In this document: in pieces, positions 55,288-63,829 of the stretch
Numbering within the stretch: the stretch's first letter is position 1
Layout of the letters: each line of letters starts with the position of its first letter
Assembly (NCBI GenBank): GCA_031256775.1
Contig: JAIRPX010000171.1
Span: 22,536 to 86,535 of the forward strand
Origin: Dysgonamonadaceae bacterium
GTDB lineage: Bacteria; Bacteroidota; Bacteroidia; Bacteroidales; Azobacteroidaceae
DNA length: 64,000 nucleotides
Reading direction: 5' to 3'
The notes under the pieces: generated by a model
The model's database searches: none
Seen by the model: the letters and a program-made list of their open reading frames with translations, nothing else
What the model was told of the DNA's origin: nothing
Program-made: the position numbers and the translations under genes

Positions 55288-55644
55288 TCATGAATTTATA
55301 TCCTGAATAATATTATCGCCGTCATTGGCAGGATTCAAAGACGTTTGTTCCTTTTGCTTCTGTTCTTTTGCCTTTTTCCGTTGCTCCTTTTTCTTTTTTT
55401 CGTCAGCCAATTGTTCCTTTATGGATTTCACAACAGCCGGCTCTGTCTTTTTATAGCGTTTGAAATAGATTTCTTCGATGAATTGAGGCAGAGGGGCTTT
55501 CCATGTTTCCTGCTTGTGGTTGTCTATTTTGCCCAATTTGTCAGGGTTTAAACCTAATTCTCGCGCCATTTGCACATGTTTATCCGATAACCTGTGTCGC
55601 TTTTGAGCGGCCTGCCACTTTTCTAATTTTACGTTTGTATTCAT
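55288..55644 (-). CDS. Conserved hypothetical ICE protein
   Basis: 118 aa. N-terminal half with helical LSDKHVQMARELGLNPDKLGKIDN and WKAPLPQFIEEIYFKRY, then a Lys/Gln-rich coiled tail (KKKKEQRKKAKEQKQKEQ). I recognise the LPQFIEEIY type block from small proteins of Bacteroidota mobile elements; function unknown. Confidence 0.7.
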   Translation of the reverse strand: MNTNVKLEKWQAAQKRHRLSDKHVQMARELGLNPDKLGKIDNHKQETWKAPLPQFIEEIYFKRYKKTEPAVVKSIKEQLADEKKKKEQRKKAKEQKQKEQTSLNPANDGDNIIQDINS

Positions 55645-55715
55645 TCATTTAACTTTTGGGTGCAAAGGTAATGTATATTAATGGAATGTATCGTGTTTTC
55701 GACCAAAAGAAAGAG

Positions 55716-56168
55716 CTATAAAAGCCCTTCATCCGCGAAGCTCATGTAACTTTCGCTTGTCATAACCACATGGTCTAACAGTTGTATGCCTACGGCTTCG
55801 CAGCCTTTTTGTATAGTTTGGGTCAGTGTTATATCCTCGCGGCTTGGTTTTGTGCTGCCGCTCGGATGATTGTGCGAAAGCATCAGTGCCGACGCCGATA
55901 CTTTTAACGCCGTTTGCAGGATAATCCGCACATCAACAACCGTGCCGCTTATCCCGCCTTTCGAGATGCACGAAATACCGAGAACGCGGTTAGCTCTGTT
56001 AAGGAACAGGACGTAGGCTTCCTCATGGTGTTCCATGCAATTTTCAAAGGCTACCGACAATATTTTTGCAGCGTCAGCCAAACTTTTGACAACGGCTCTC
56101 TCCGAAGCCTTTACATTATCCTTGTAAGATACTGTAATTTCAGGAATGTTGAAATAATTCACTTTCAT
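55716..56168 (-). CDS. RadC-like JAB-domain protein
   Basis: 150 aa metalloprotease-fold protein with HNHPSGSTKPSREDI (JAMM motif H-x-H...S..D) near residue 101 and LLDHVVMTSESYMSFADEGLL at the end. Short RadC proteins like this are standard on conjugative elements; the precise role is not known and radiation-repair function has been questioned. Confidence 0.93.
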   Translation of the reverse strand: MKVNYFNIPEITVSYKDNVKASERAVVKSLADAAKILSVAFENCMEHHEEAYVLFLNRANRVLGISCISKGGISGTVVDVRIILQTALKVSASALMLSHNHPSGSTKPSREDITLTQTIQKGCEAVGIQLLDHVVMTSESYMSFADEGLL

Positions 56169-56277
56169 AAAGCAAAAATTTTAATGATTCGACAATAATT
56201 TTTTGCTTTTCCAAAACAGGAAATAACGGACTTCATGCAAGGTTTTTGTGAAAAATACTACCCGAAAGGAGTGGAGA

Positions 56278-56344
56278 TTTTTCGCAAAACAGGAGGCCTG
56301 ACCTTGCTACTTGTCTCCGGTATCTCCTGTATTTTTGCGGAAAA
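56278..56344. repeat. Imperfect inverted repeat upstream of the radC-like gene
   Basis: Left arm TTTTTCGCAAAACAGGAG (56278-56295), right arm CTCCTGTATTTTTGCGGAAAA (56324-56344), 28-nt loop. It could form a long RNA stem in the 291-bp non-coding gap. No gene is seen in 56169-56459. Confidence 0.6.
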
Positions 56345-56459
56345 TTAGGGGAAGAAAATCTCAATAATCAGGAATTTTAGAAACGGTTTTTTGTTTCTTT
56401 TTTACCGCTTTAAGCTCACTGAAAGCGGGGACGGGATGTTCCCCGCCCCCATGTTGATA

Positions 56460-56858
56460 CTATTTTATCCCTGTTCCAAACATTTTGTTGAATGTTTCTA
56501 CAATTTCATCTCGCTTGAAAAAGTCCCAACTTATCGCCATACTGCTATACGGCTCAATATGCCCGATTTGGTACGCCATTTCGCTTTTTGTCAGGCGTTT
56601 GCCTGCCTCTATCCGTTGTATGATGCTTGGAAAAAGGCGTTTGCGATTTTTCGCCTGCAACCACTTATCCCGCTCGGCTCGGCACTCGTCCAAAGTTTCT
56701 TTCAGCGTTGAAAACAGTTCGCCGTCTTTGTGGCGGTAATCGTACTGATAATAAATTCTTCCCCAAAATGCGCCCAAAACGCATTTGGTATATTTTTCTT
56801 CGCCTGCCTTGCAAACGGAACATCCGTTTTGATTGATTGAATTTTCCTGTGTGTTCAT
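56460..56858 (-). CDS. DUF3873-like protein, extended
   Basis: 132 aa. The first 70 residues (GCSVCKAGEEKYTKC ... YYQYDYRHKDGELFSTLKETLDECRAERDKW) match DUF3873 of Bacteroidota mobile elements. A further 60 residues (RLFPSIIQRIEAGKRLTKSEMAYQ) extend beyond the usual short protein. Function unknown. Confidence 0.75.
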   Translation of the reverse strand: MNTQENSINQNGCSVCKAGEEKYTKCVLGAFWGRIYYQYDYRHKDGELFSTLKETLDECRAERDKWLQAKNRKRLFPSIIQRIEAGKRLTKSEMAYQIGHIEPYSSMAISWDFFKRDEIVETFNKMFGTGIK

Positions 56859-56909
56859 ATTTTTTAATTTTTTGTGGGAGCGGGAATGTTCCCAACCCCC
56901 TGTTAATAC

Positions 56910-57353
56910 TTACATATCTGTTTCATTTTCATGTTTCAAATCCACGAAATACTGCAATTTATTATCAGGGTCGTCGATATAATATCCCGAACCGTCTATC
57001 AGCATGGATTGCATTGCATTTTTGCCAAACTCAAATGCAGGTCTTGTCTTTTCCCATTCGCCGGATATTTTGCCTTTTACAAAATCCCGCCTGTAACATT
57101 GGAATGAGGTTGTTTTTACATGCAATTTCAGGTTTTCCATGAAATTGAATACCTTGTCCAACTGCGCCTGTTCCTGTATCGGGTTGATTGTCCTTTCATA
57201 TACAATATTTTCCCTGCCGACTTCGTTTCTGTAAATTTTTACGCAAACCAAGCCGTTTACGTACTCGAAAAAACACTTGTGGCATCCTTTGGCTTCCAAT
57301 TCCATTAATACCGTGATGATTTGATTGATTTTTGTTTCAAATGTCTGTCCCAT
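56910..57353 (-). CDS. Hypothetical ICE protein
   Basis: 147 aa from ATG 57353 (MGQTFETKINQIITVL); the longer open frame upstream overlaps another gene and lacks support. Mixed alpha/beta, with FEYVNGLVCVKIYR and KLQYFVDLKHENETDM. Not recognised; it belongs to the leftward ICE housekeeping block. Confidence 0.6.
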   Translation of the reverse strand: MGQTFETKINQIITVLMELEAKGCHKCFFEYVNGLVCVKIYRNEVGRENIVYERTINPIQEQAQLDKVFNFMENLKLHVKTTSFQCYRRDFVKGKISGEWEKTRPAFEFGKNAMQSMLIDGSGYYIDDPDNKLQYFVDLKHENETDM

Positions 57354-57364
57354 AATTATAAAAA

Positions 57365-57649
57365 TTAAAATATTAATAATGAAATAATTGCTGTCAAAAT
57401 AATAATCGCGATTACTGTAAATACAAGCCAAAGGACAAGCCCGATTAAACGTAATACAAGCCTCAAAAGTATGTAGCCGAGATATATGCCTGCTATCGTC
57501 CAAAAAGTCGCACCGCAAGCCCAAACAAACCCTGCAATTATTGCCAAACCCGCTATCCACAACCCCAATTTTATGTAGAATTTTGAGCTGAGGGAGTTAT
57601 GTTTTTTTATTTTTTCTTCGTTTCGCATATACATGACTTTTTTTTTCAT
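57365..57649 (-). CDS. Small hydrophobic membrane protein
   Basis: 94 aa (a start seven codons later at MRNEEKIKKH is as likely). Basic N-terminus and at least two TM segments (LWIAGLAIIAGFVWACGATF and LVLWLVFTVIAIIILTAIISLLIF). Ends 11 bp before the next gene. Function unknown. Confidence 0.6.
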   Translation of the reverse strand: MKKKVMYMRNEEKIKKHNSLSSKFYIKLGLWIAGLAIIAGFVWACGATFWTIAGIYLGYILLRLVLRLIGLVLWLVFTVIAIIILTAIISLLIF

Positions 57650-57653
57650 GCGT

Positions 57654-57863
57654 CATCCGTCGCACCGGTCGTTGATGTTTCAAGACAATTTTGGGTGTAG
57701 TCGGCAGGTCAGTCAAGGTTTTAGCGACAAAATACGCTCGCCCGAAGGGAAAGAGGAAGATTTTTCGCTAAACCGCTTGCGGCTTGACCTTTACTGACCG
57801 TTAAGACGCCGTAAACACTTTTGTCGCAGATAACATCAACGACCGGTGCGGCGGATGACATAA
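57654..57863. repeat. Long imperfect inverted repeat, possible structured RNA or cis site
   Basis: A 27-bp outer arm starting TCATCCGTCGCACCGGTCG (57654) is matched in reverse orientation at 57837-57863 with one mismatch. Inside it, GGTCAGT-x-AAGG and GGTTT(TA)AGCGA-type blocks are also repeated in inverted order. The intervening 57650-58035 holds no credible gene. The whole could fold into one long RNA stem of about 210 nt. Confidence 0.7.
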
Positions 57864-58035
57864 TAATTGAGGAATGTATATGATAAACGAAACGAAGAAA
57901 AAATACAGCAGTTTATACTGTTGAATGTGAGGCTTAAAGCCGAAGCTCGCAAGTGTTCTGCCGCTGCATGAACTCTTGCCCTGCCGTGCCGAAACTTGCT
58001 TTGCAGTGCAACAAAAAGCGTGTTGCAGGCACAAA

Positions 58036-58063
58036 ATAAAAAAGCCCGACATTGAATCGGGCT
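58036..58063 (-). terminator. Terminator of the RhuM-like gene
   Basis: AGCCCGA/TCGGGCT stem (58043-58063), 7-nt loop, followed on the reverse strand by TTTTTTATTTTG. Good intrinsic terminator for leftward transcription. Confidence 0.88.
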
Positions 58064-58085
58064 AAAATAATTAATTCATTAATAA

Positions 58086-58487
58086 TCAGTTATAGCATGG
58101 AGGCGCAATCCAGATGATTTTATAATTTTTCGGTTTATCTTTCTTTTTAAGATGTTGCCGAAAAGAATCATTAATAAATTCCCTGAAAATCCGCGTTTCA
58201 AATGTTCCTATCCGATAACTCAAAAATATAAGGACGTCCATATTGTAATAAATACATTGTCTTTCAACACCTTTGTAAGTGTGCCTGTGATTGTATGTAC
58301 AATCTTCTTCCCAAAGCAAACGGGATTTGAAGATGCTGCGAAGATTGGCTTCCACTTTTTGCGGAAAACAATTGAAAAGTTTTGCGATTTCGTATTTGTT
58401 TATCCACAGATTATTGCTTACCAATTCGGCTTCTACCGAAGGCGTTTTGCCTTCTTCATTGATGATTTTTATGCTTCCTGTTTCCAT
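58086..58487 (-). CDS. RhuM-like DNA-binding protein
   Basis: 133 aa. LWINKYEIAKLFNCFPQKVEANLRSIF is a helix-turn-helix-like block, and VLIFLSYRIGTFETRIFREFINDSF resembles the virulence RhuM family. Common next to integrases on Bacteroidota elements; role in regulation assumed but unproven. 44 bp after the integrase gene. Confidence 0.7.
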   Translation of the reverse strand: METGSIKIINEEGKTPSVEAELVSNNLWINKYEIAKLFNCFPQKVEANLRSIFKSRLLWEEDCTYNHRHTYKGVERQCIYYNMDVLIFLSYRIGTFETRIFREFINDSFRQHLKKKDKPKNYKIIWIAPPCYN

Positions 58488-58531
58488 GATTGTATGTTTA
58501 TAAATTTGATTTTATTTCTTTTGTAAATTCA

Positions 58532-60013
58532 TTATCCAAGCGTATGACTGTCGTCTTGATTTTCCAGATTATTCAGAAAATAATCCATTAAAACCACGTA
58601 AAAATCACGATACGTTTTAGGCTTGCTTTTCATGTTTTCCGTTTCCGACACAAAGGTCTGACGCTCGATGCCTGAAAGTTTATCCCACACTTTTGTTGTA
58701 AGGTTTTCCCAAATAGCATCCGACGCTCTGCCCGACGCTATTTTTAACGTGCTGATAATGCTGCCAATGCTTACCTCATTTTGATTCTGTGTGGTTTGCA
58801 TCTTCATATCCAGTTTCCTGACATTTCCGGCAAACGCGCTCATTTCATTGCCGATTTTTTTATCAGTAACGCGGGCGTAAATCTGCGTTGTCTGTATATT
58901 GGTATGTCCAAGCATTTTGCTCACGCTCTCGATGGATACGCCTTTTGTAAGGGTCAGAGTGGCAAAGGTATGGCGGGCGAGGTGCGAAGAAACGTTTTTA
59001 TTTATTCCGCACATCTTCGCTACTTTTTTCAGCAAAGTATTATAGGTCATAATGTCGAAAATCGGAAGAACTAAATTGCCTTTTGTCTGCCCTCTGTATT
59101 TTTCAAGAATCATTTTTGGAATATTTAATACCGGAATGTTATATTCAGTATCTGTTTTCATACGCTTGCCGCGTATCCACAGTTTACCGTCGAAAGATGG
59201 TTGTATATGATCGTTTGTCAAATGCTTTACGTCGGTGTGCGCCAATCCTGTAAACGCACAGAAGATAAAGATGTCGCGGGCTTTTTCCATCCTCATGTCT
59301 TCAAACCGGAAATCAATCATCGTTTCGATTTCAGACTGCGTTAAATAGCCCCTGTCCACTTTTTGCCATTGCAGTTTAAACTCCTTGAACGGATTTCGGT
59401 AAATCCATTCCTTGTTCAGAGCTATTTCAATGATATGCCGGAGCTTTTTCATCATGGTAACGACTGTGTTTTTTGAATACTCATGTACGCCAAAAAGATA
59501 TATTTCCAAATCGCTAAGGAACTGTTGATTAACTTCTTTAACAGGAACATCGTGTAAATTGTATTTGTACAGAATGAAATCGGACACAACCTGCCGTACT
59601 GTGCAATACTTGGAATAAGTGGATTTACTCAGGTTCACATCAATTTGCAGTTTCCTTTCCTTATTGTGCCAGTCGAACAGTTCCAGCAAGGTTTGCTGTT
59701 TCTGCTCTATGCCAAGGAAAACATTCTTGATTTTTTCGGCAGTAACATAATTGTCGCGTTCCTGCAACTCGCGATATACCTTGTATATCCCTGCCTTGAC
59801 GTTTTCAACAAGGGTGTTGATTTTGACGGCTTCTGCCGTTCGCCCTGTTACTTTACCCGCTTTCACATCCCAGATTTTGGGATTAACATCGCATTTCATT
59901 CCAAAACGCGCTTCCTGACCGTCAACGGTTATCCGGCAATAGAGTGGAACCGAACCGTTGGTTTTTTGCTTGTCTCTTTTCAGGAAAAAGAGTACCTTAA
60001 ACGTGCTTCGCAT
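58532..60013 (-). CDS. int: Tyrosine site-specific integrase of the ICE
   Basis: 493 aa. N-terminal arm-binding domain (RSTFKVLFFLKRDKQKTNGSVPLYCRITVDGQEARF), SAM-like core-binding domain (residues 100-215), and catalytic domain with the Arg region FIFCAFTGLAHTDVKHL, HLARHTFATLTLTKG (His-x-x-Arg), GHTNIQTTQIYARV (His and nucleophile Tyr). The first catalytic Arg position in TGLAHTD is Ala/His instead of the usual TGLRxSD; Bacteroides CTnDOT-type integrases also deviate here. A C-terminal tail of about 75 residues beyond the Tyr is longer than usual. Confidence 0.92.
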   Translation of the reverse strand: MRSTFKVLFFLKRDKQKTNGSVPLYCRITVDGQEARFGMKCDVNPKIWDVKAGKVTGRTAEAVKINTLVENVKAGIYKVYRELQERDNYVTAEKIKNVFLGIEQKQQTLLELFDWHNKERKLQIDVNLSKSTYSKYCTVRQVVSDFILYKYNLHDVPVKEVNQQFLSDLEIYLFGVHEYSKNTVVTMMKKLRHIIEIALNKEWIYRNPFKEFKLQWQKVDRGYLTQSEIETMIDFRFEDMRMEKARDIFIFCAFTGLAHTDVKHLTNDHIQPSFDGKLWIRGKRMKTDTEYNIPVLNIPKMILEKYRGQTKGNLVLPIFDIMTYNTLLKKVAKMCGINKNVSSHLARHTFATLTLTKGVSIESVSKMLGHTNIQTTQIYARVTDKKIGNEMSAFAGNVRKLDMKMQTTQNQNEVSIGSIISTLKIASGRASDAIWENLTTKVWDKLSGIERQTFVSETENMKSKPKTYRDFYVVLMDYFLNNLENQDDSHTLG

Positions 60014-60366
60014 TTACTCAAAATTTTAATTACAAAATTAATTTATTAATCTCAATTCGAGTTTCATGCAACATAGACAATATCAGACAGTTGTCGGCCA
60101 ATTTCGGACAAATTTGCACCCTCTTTGTCTGCATTTTTGATGGGGTACGATTTAGGGTGCAAACTGTGTCCATTTATGTCTTTTTTATGTCTGTACCCCA
60201 AGCCGAAAAACTGTCGAAAAAGCAAGTTATATGTTTGTAACTGTGCCTTTTGTCTTATTTCTGTCTTGTTTTGTCTGCATAGCTTGTTTTTTGATATAAG
60301 CCCTTTCAGGACATTTTTACTTCTGATTCGCATAATTTATGTATATTATACAATTCTGTAAATTTA
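60014..60366. other. Non-coding region behind the integrase, probable attachment end
   Basis: Contains inverted TTTGCACCCT (60113-60122) / AGGGTGCAAA (60154-60163), inverted GGGGTAC (60142-60148) / GTACCCC (60193-60199), and a direct repeat TTTGTCTGCAT (60124 and 60270). Such paired sites resemble integrase arm sites and excisionase sites. An 89-codon reverse frame (60333-60064) is low-quality and probably not a gene. The exact core of crossover cannot be defined without the other end of the element. Confidence 0.55.
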
Positions 60367-63015
60367 TTAACATTCATCATTCATTCCGACAGAATCCAGC
60401 AGTTTGCTGATAATAATTTCCGCGTCGTAGTTTTTTGCCCGCTCGACTGCGGCAGTTCTGAACAGAGTTTTTGTGTCCGATTGCAGGTATTGAACGGTTT
60501 TTGCAGCCATTTCGTTCATGCTGCCGACCAAATATCCGCACTGTCCGTTAATTATTATATCCTTTGGACCCTTGCTGTTATACGCCACGACGGGCAGCCC
60601 GCAGCTTAACGCTTCGAGTACGGCGTTGCAGAATGTGTCGAATTTTGATGGCAGCAGCAGCAGGTCTGCCGACGAATATACGGCTGACAGTTTCGACTGT
60701 TCGACCCAGTCGATAAAAATGCCGTCGGGTATTTCTTTCCGTAGCTGTTCCTGTGCGGGACCGTTCCCTGCAATCACAATTCTGACGTTTTTGAGCGCCG
60801 TTTTTACTTTTCGGTAAATGTCGGGAAGTTCCAGCACGCCTTTTTCCACGCTGACCCGTCCGGCATACAGCAAGACATGTTCGCCGTTTTTAAGACCGAA
60901 CATTTCCATACTGTCTTTTTTATGAGGGGAAAAACAGGGATTAGCCCAGTGCGCCGTTTGGCAGACGCTTTCGGGAGCAAGATTCATGTCGCGTCCTGTC
61001 AGCCATTTTTTCTGGTCTGAGTTGAGTACCAGTACCCTGTCGAAAGATTTGTAGAAAAAACGTAGCAGACGCCGAACTCTGTCAAGATTATGTCCTGTGA
61101 TATTAAGAACCTTGCGGGCAAACATCAGCCAATCGGTGTGCATGTAAAAACTGGCTTCGACGCTGTAAGCATGTTTGAGGTACAGGGCGCACATTCCCAT
61201 AATGCCTTCGGTTGAACAGATTATGCGATCGTACTCTCCTTTCAGAAACAAATTGTGAAGCTCAACAAAATTTGGAATACAGATATTCTGTTCTCTGTAA
61301 AAGGGAATTTCAAATTCGGACACCGGTTTCAACGCTATCAGGTTACTGTCAGGCTGTACCGTGCTGCTGCATGTTATGATGTCTATTGGCAGACTGCGTT
61401 CTTTAATTTGCCTGTGCATCTGTTGCAGAAACATTGAAACTCCGTTTTTGTCTCCGAACGTGTCGGTCAGCCACAGGATACGTTTTGGCGGTTCAAATTT
61501 TCCCAGCTGTCTGGAAAATTTACGCAGAAACGGACGGGTGTTGAACATGGTCTTTGCGCTCGTAAAATGCGCAGCAAGTATAAACAGTGATGCAAAAAAC
61601 GGAAACGAAAGCCCGTCGAGAAACTTCGATATGTCAATCGAAGCGCCGTTTTCTTTTCTGTCAACGTAATACCGTATGCTTGACGGCAGTTCCAAATCTT
61701 CGATTACCGATTCGAGCGAAAGTTTGCCTGTTTTTTCTTCTATATGCAGGTTTGCAATCTTCCCTGCAAGCCGCTCAGCCAGCAACCTGTTAATCTGACT
61801 GTTGATTGAGAGAATGGAACGGTAATATTCGGCGTCCATGTTTTCGCCGCCGGCTTCCGCTATTTTTACTGCTTCGTCGAAAACGGGACGATAATGCGAT
61901 GGCAAAAGCAGTTTTTTGAAAAACGGAGGCTTCTCGCCCATCATGCAATTGTAAAACAGTCGTACAAAGGACATTGTTACTTTATGTTTCTGCACTTCGC
62001 TGAAAACGTTCGATGCAAAAAGCGATATGATTTTATCCTGCATGTCGCCCTTGTGCAGCAACATTCGGACAAGTCCGGGATCTCTGTAATTCAGAGCAAT
62101 CTGGCAGACGTAGTTTAAAAACGTGATAGTCAGTTTTTCGGTATTCTGATGAGCGCCGAAAGGGGCAATGTCGCCACTGCGTATTGCTTCGAGCGCCAGC
62201 GCGGATCTTGCAGTCGTTTTCAGCCGGTTTTGCAGGTCTGGCAAATATAGATACGAGCCTGTCAAACCGGCAAAAATCCCCGTATGGCTGTCCGAGCCGC
62301 CGGTTAGCGATTTTTTGTACGGATTGACGCAGTAAACCGTCGGGTCAATACCGAATTTTTTAGCATACAGGTCTATAATCTCGTTATTAACCTGCCCCGT
62401 CCATTCCCTGACCAGCATGTTTTGCCATGAATCGCGCTGCCCGTTCAGCGTTTCAAAACGCTCGAACAGCAACAGCATTTTGTCGAAAAATTCTTTGGGA
62501 GGCATTTTTTTGACGGAATAATGATACAGCGGATGCGCCCAGACAGTAGGTATATTGTGTTGCCGCGCATATTCCTGAAAACTGTATATGTTCTTTCTCA
62601 GTTTATTGAGCCGGACTTCCTGTTCGGGAGTAAATCCGTATGTCAAAACGTGTATTCCGATATTGAAATCGGGAACCAGACAGCTGAACTCGGCGGCAGT
62701 CAGCACATCAACGCCCCTGTCCTGCTGTATGTAGCACGAACGCGCATTGTTGTGATTGGTTATGGTCAGGGCGTCGCACCCGTTTTTTTCGAGTTCTTCA
62801 ATCAGCCGCTCGCTGGAAACCCAGGTTTCGGGAACACGCAGAATACGACCAATCAGCTCGTCGGGAACGTCGCTGTTGTAATCGTGGCAGTGCAGGTCGA
62901 TTTTCAGCGTATTGTCGCTGTCGAACCTTGATTCCTGAGCAGTTAGAAACCTGTCAAGTTCTGTCTTCAATTCTTCTTGAAAATGTATATTCATCTCATA
63001 AATAATTTTCGGCAA
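60367..63015 (-). CDS. PHP-domain / family 4 glycosyltransferase fusion protein
   Basis: 882 aa. The N-terminal third is a PHP phosphoesterase-type metal domain: KIDLHCHDYNSD (near residue 41), ALTITNHNN (near 97), WAHPLYH (near 159) and GGSDSHTG (near 239). After a helical linker, a GT-B glycosyltransferase starts near residue 510 (ILWLTDTFGDKNGVSMF) and carries LLYAGRVSVEKGVLELPDIYRK, IAGNGPAQEQL and the E-x7-E region FDTFCNAVLEALSCGLPVVAYN. Likely a cytoplasmic enzyme of cell-envelope glycan or glycolipid synthesis. It is the first gene outside the predicted ICE. Confidence 0.88.
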   Translation of the reverse strand: MPKIIYEMNIHFQEELKTELDRFLTAQESRFDSDNTLKIDLHCHDYNSDVPDELIGRILRVPETWVSSERLIEELEKNGCDALTITNHNNARSCYIQQDRGVDVLTAAEFSCLVPDFNIGIHVLTYGFTPEQEVRLNKLRKNIYSFQEYARQHNIPTVWAHPLYHYSVKKMPPKEFFDKMLLLFERFETLNGQRDSWQNMLVREWTGQVNNEIIDLYAKKFGIDPTVYCVNPYKKSLTGGSDSHTGIFAGLTGSYLYLPDLQNRLKTTARSALALEAIRSGDIAPFGAHQNTEKLTITFLNYVCQIALNYRDPGLVRMLLHKGDMQDKIISLFASNVFSEVQKHKVTMSFVRLFYNCMMGEKPPFFKKLLLPSHYRPVFDEAVKIAEAGGENMDAEYYRSILSINSQINRLLAERLAGKIANLHIEEKTGKLSLESVIEDLELPSSIRYYVDRKENGASIDISKFLDGLSFPFFASLFILAAHFTSAKTMFNTRPFLRKFSRQLGKFEPPKRILWLTDTFGDKNGVSMFLQQMHRQIKERSLPIDIITCSSTVQPDSNLIALKPVSEFEIPFYREQNICIPNFVELHNLFLKGEYDRIICSTEGIMGMCALYLKHAYSVEASFYMHTDWLMFARKVLNITGHNLDRVRRLLRFFYKSFDRVLVLNSDQKKWLTGRDMNLAPESVCQTAHWANPCFSPHKKDSMEMFGLKNGEHVLLYAGRVSVEKGVLELPDIYRKVKTALKNVRIVIAGNGPAQEQLRKEIPDGIFIDWVEQSKLSAVYSSADLLLLPSKFDTFCNAVLEALSCGLPVVAYNSKGPKDIIINGQCGYLVGSMNEMAAKTVQYLQSDTKTLFRTAAVERAKNYDAEIIISKLLDSVGMNDEC

Positions 63016-63159
63016 AGTAACCGTTTGTTGATGACATTTCAGTTAAGTAGGTGTTAAATAAGTTTCTATGCCTTGTGTTTCCGTTTTTCAGGGCAGGTTT
63101 GGAGGGTAACGGGGTAAGGGGTAGGGTGTTCAAAATGATATACCAAAAAATGAGACAAT

Positions 63160-63427
63160 AGAGTTTATGTAAATTTATTTGAGTATATACTGGCTGAAAG
63201 CCAGAATTTTCATAACCGTATGTCAAACGACATACGGACAAACATAATCCCCAATAACTGGCTGAAAGCCAGAACTTGATATTTTCTGATCCACAGGGTT
63301 CTGCCTTTACAGGCAGCGTTATCGTCGGACTGTTTCTTCCGACGGTCGTTGACCGTCGGTTATGAAAATTCTGGCTTTCAGCCAGATATATGCTTTCAAA
63401 TAGCATATTTAAATTTACATAAACTCT
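63160..63427. mobile_element. MITE-like element with long terminal inverted repeats
   Basis: Ends AGAGTTTATGTAAATTTA (63160-63177) and its perfect inverse (63410-63427); further in, CTGGCTGAAAGCCAG followed by AATTTTCATAACCG is matched inversely near 63355-63385. A possible 3-bp target duplication AAT flanks it (63157-63159, 63428-63430). Internal hairpins include CCGTATGTC/GACATACGG and CCGACGGTC/GACCGTCGG, plus a third CTGGCTGAAAGCCAG copy near 63260. No coding capacity. The adjacent stretches 63016-63159 and 63431-63728 show nothing else. Confidence 0.8.
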
Positions 63428-63728
63428 AATAAAAAGAGAAATTTTAAAGCTACGGCAGCATCTTGTAGAGATGCATCGCTCGGTAGAAAATGCTGAAAAA
63501 TGGTATGGATATAAACGCTATTGCCAGATATACAGAACTTTCTGTTATACGGAAGCTGGACAGATAAAATTCACGCAGAATATTTTTTTACTTTGAGGAA
63601 AGTGGAAACTGTCAATTATAAACGGGTTGAAACACTGGTTACGCGAAAAAATTAACTTTATATAATTTTTTGTTTTTCAACAGTTTAAAGCAGAGTAAAA
63701 AAGACAATTTATTTAATGTCAGATTTTT

Positions 63729-63761
63729 TTTGAACAGTTAAAGAAAAATCCTGTATCTTTG
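63729..63761 (+). promoter_or_regulatory. Promoter of the gene leaving the right edge
   Basis: TTTG (63729-63732), 21-bp spacer, TATCTTTG (63754-63761): consensus Bacteroidota promoter. Transcription start near 63768. Confidence 0.75.
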
Positions 63762-63829
63762 CGCCTGAAATTAAAACTAATTAGTGTGTAATAAAAGTTA
63801 AAGGAAAAGCGTACTAAACTATAAAAATT

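Noticed and set aside
60064..60333. 89-codon reverse frame behind the integrase
   Set aside because: It covers the paired att-like repeats, and its composition (Lys/Gln-rich, no domain) suggests chance.
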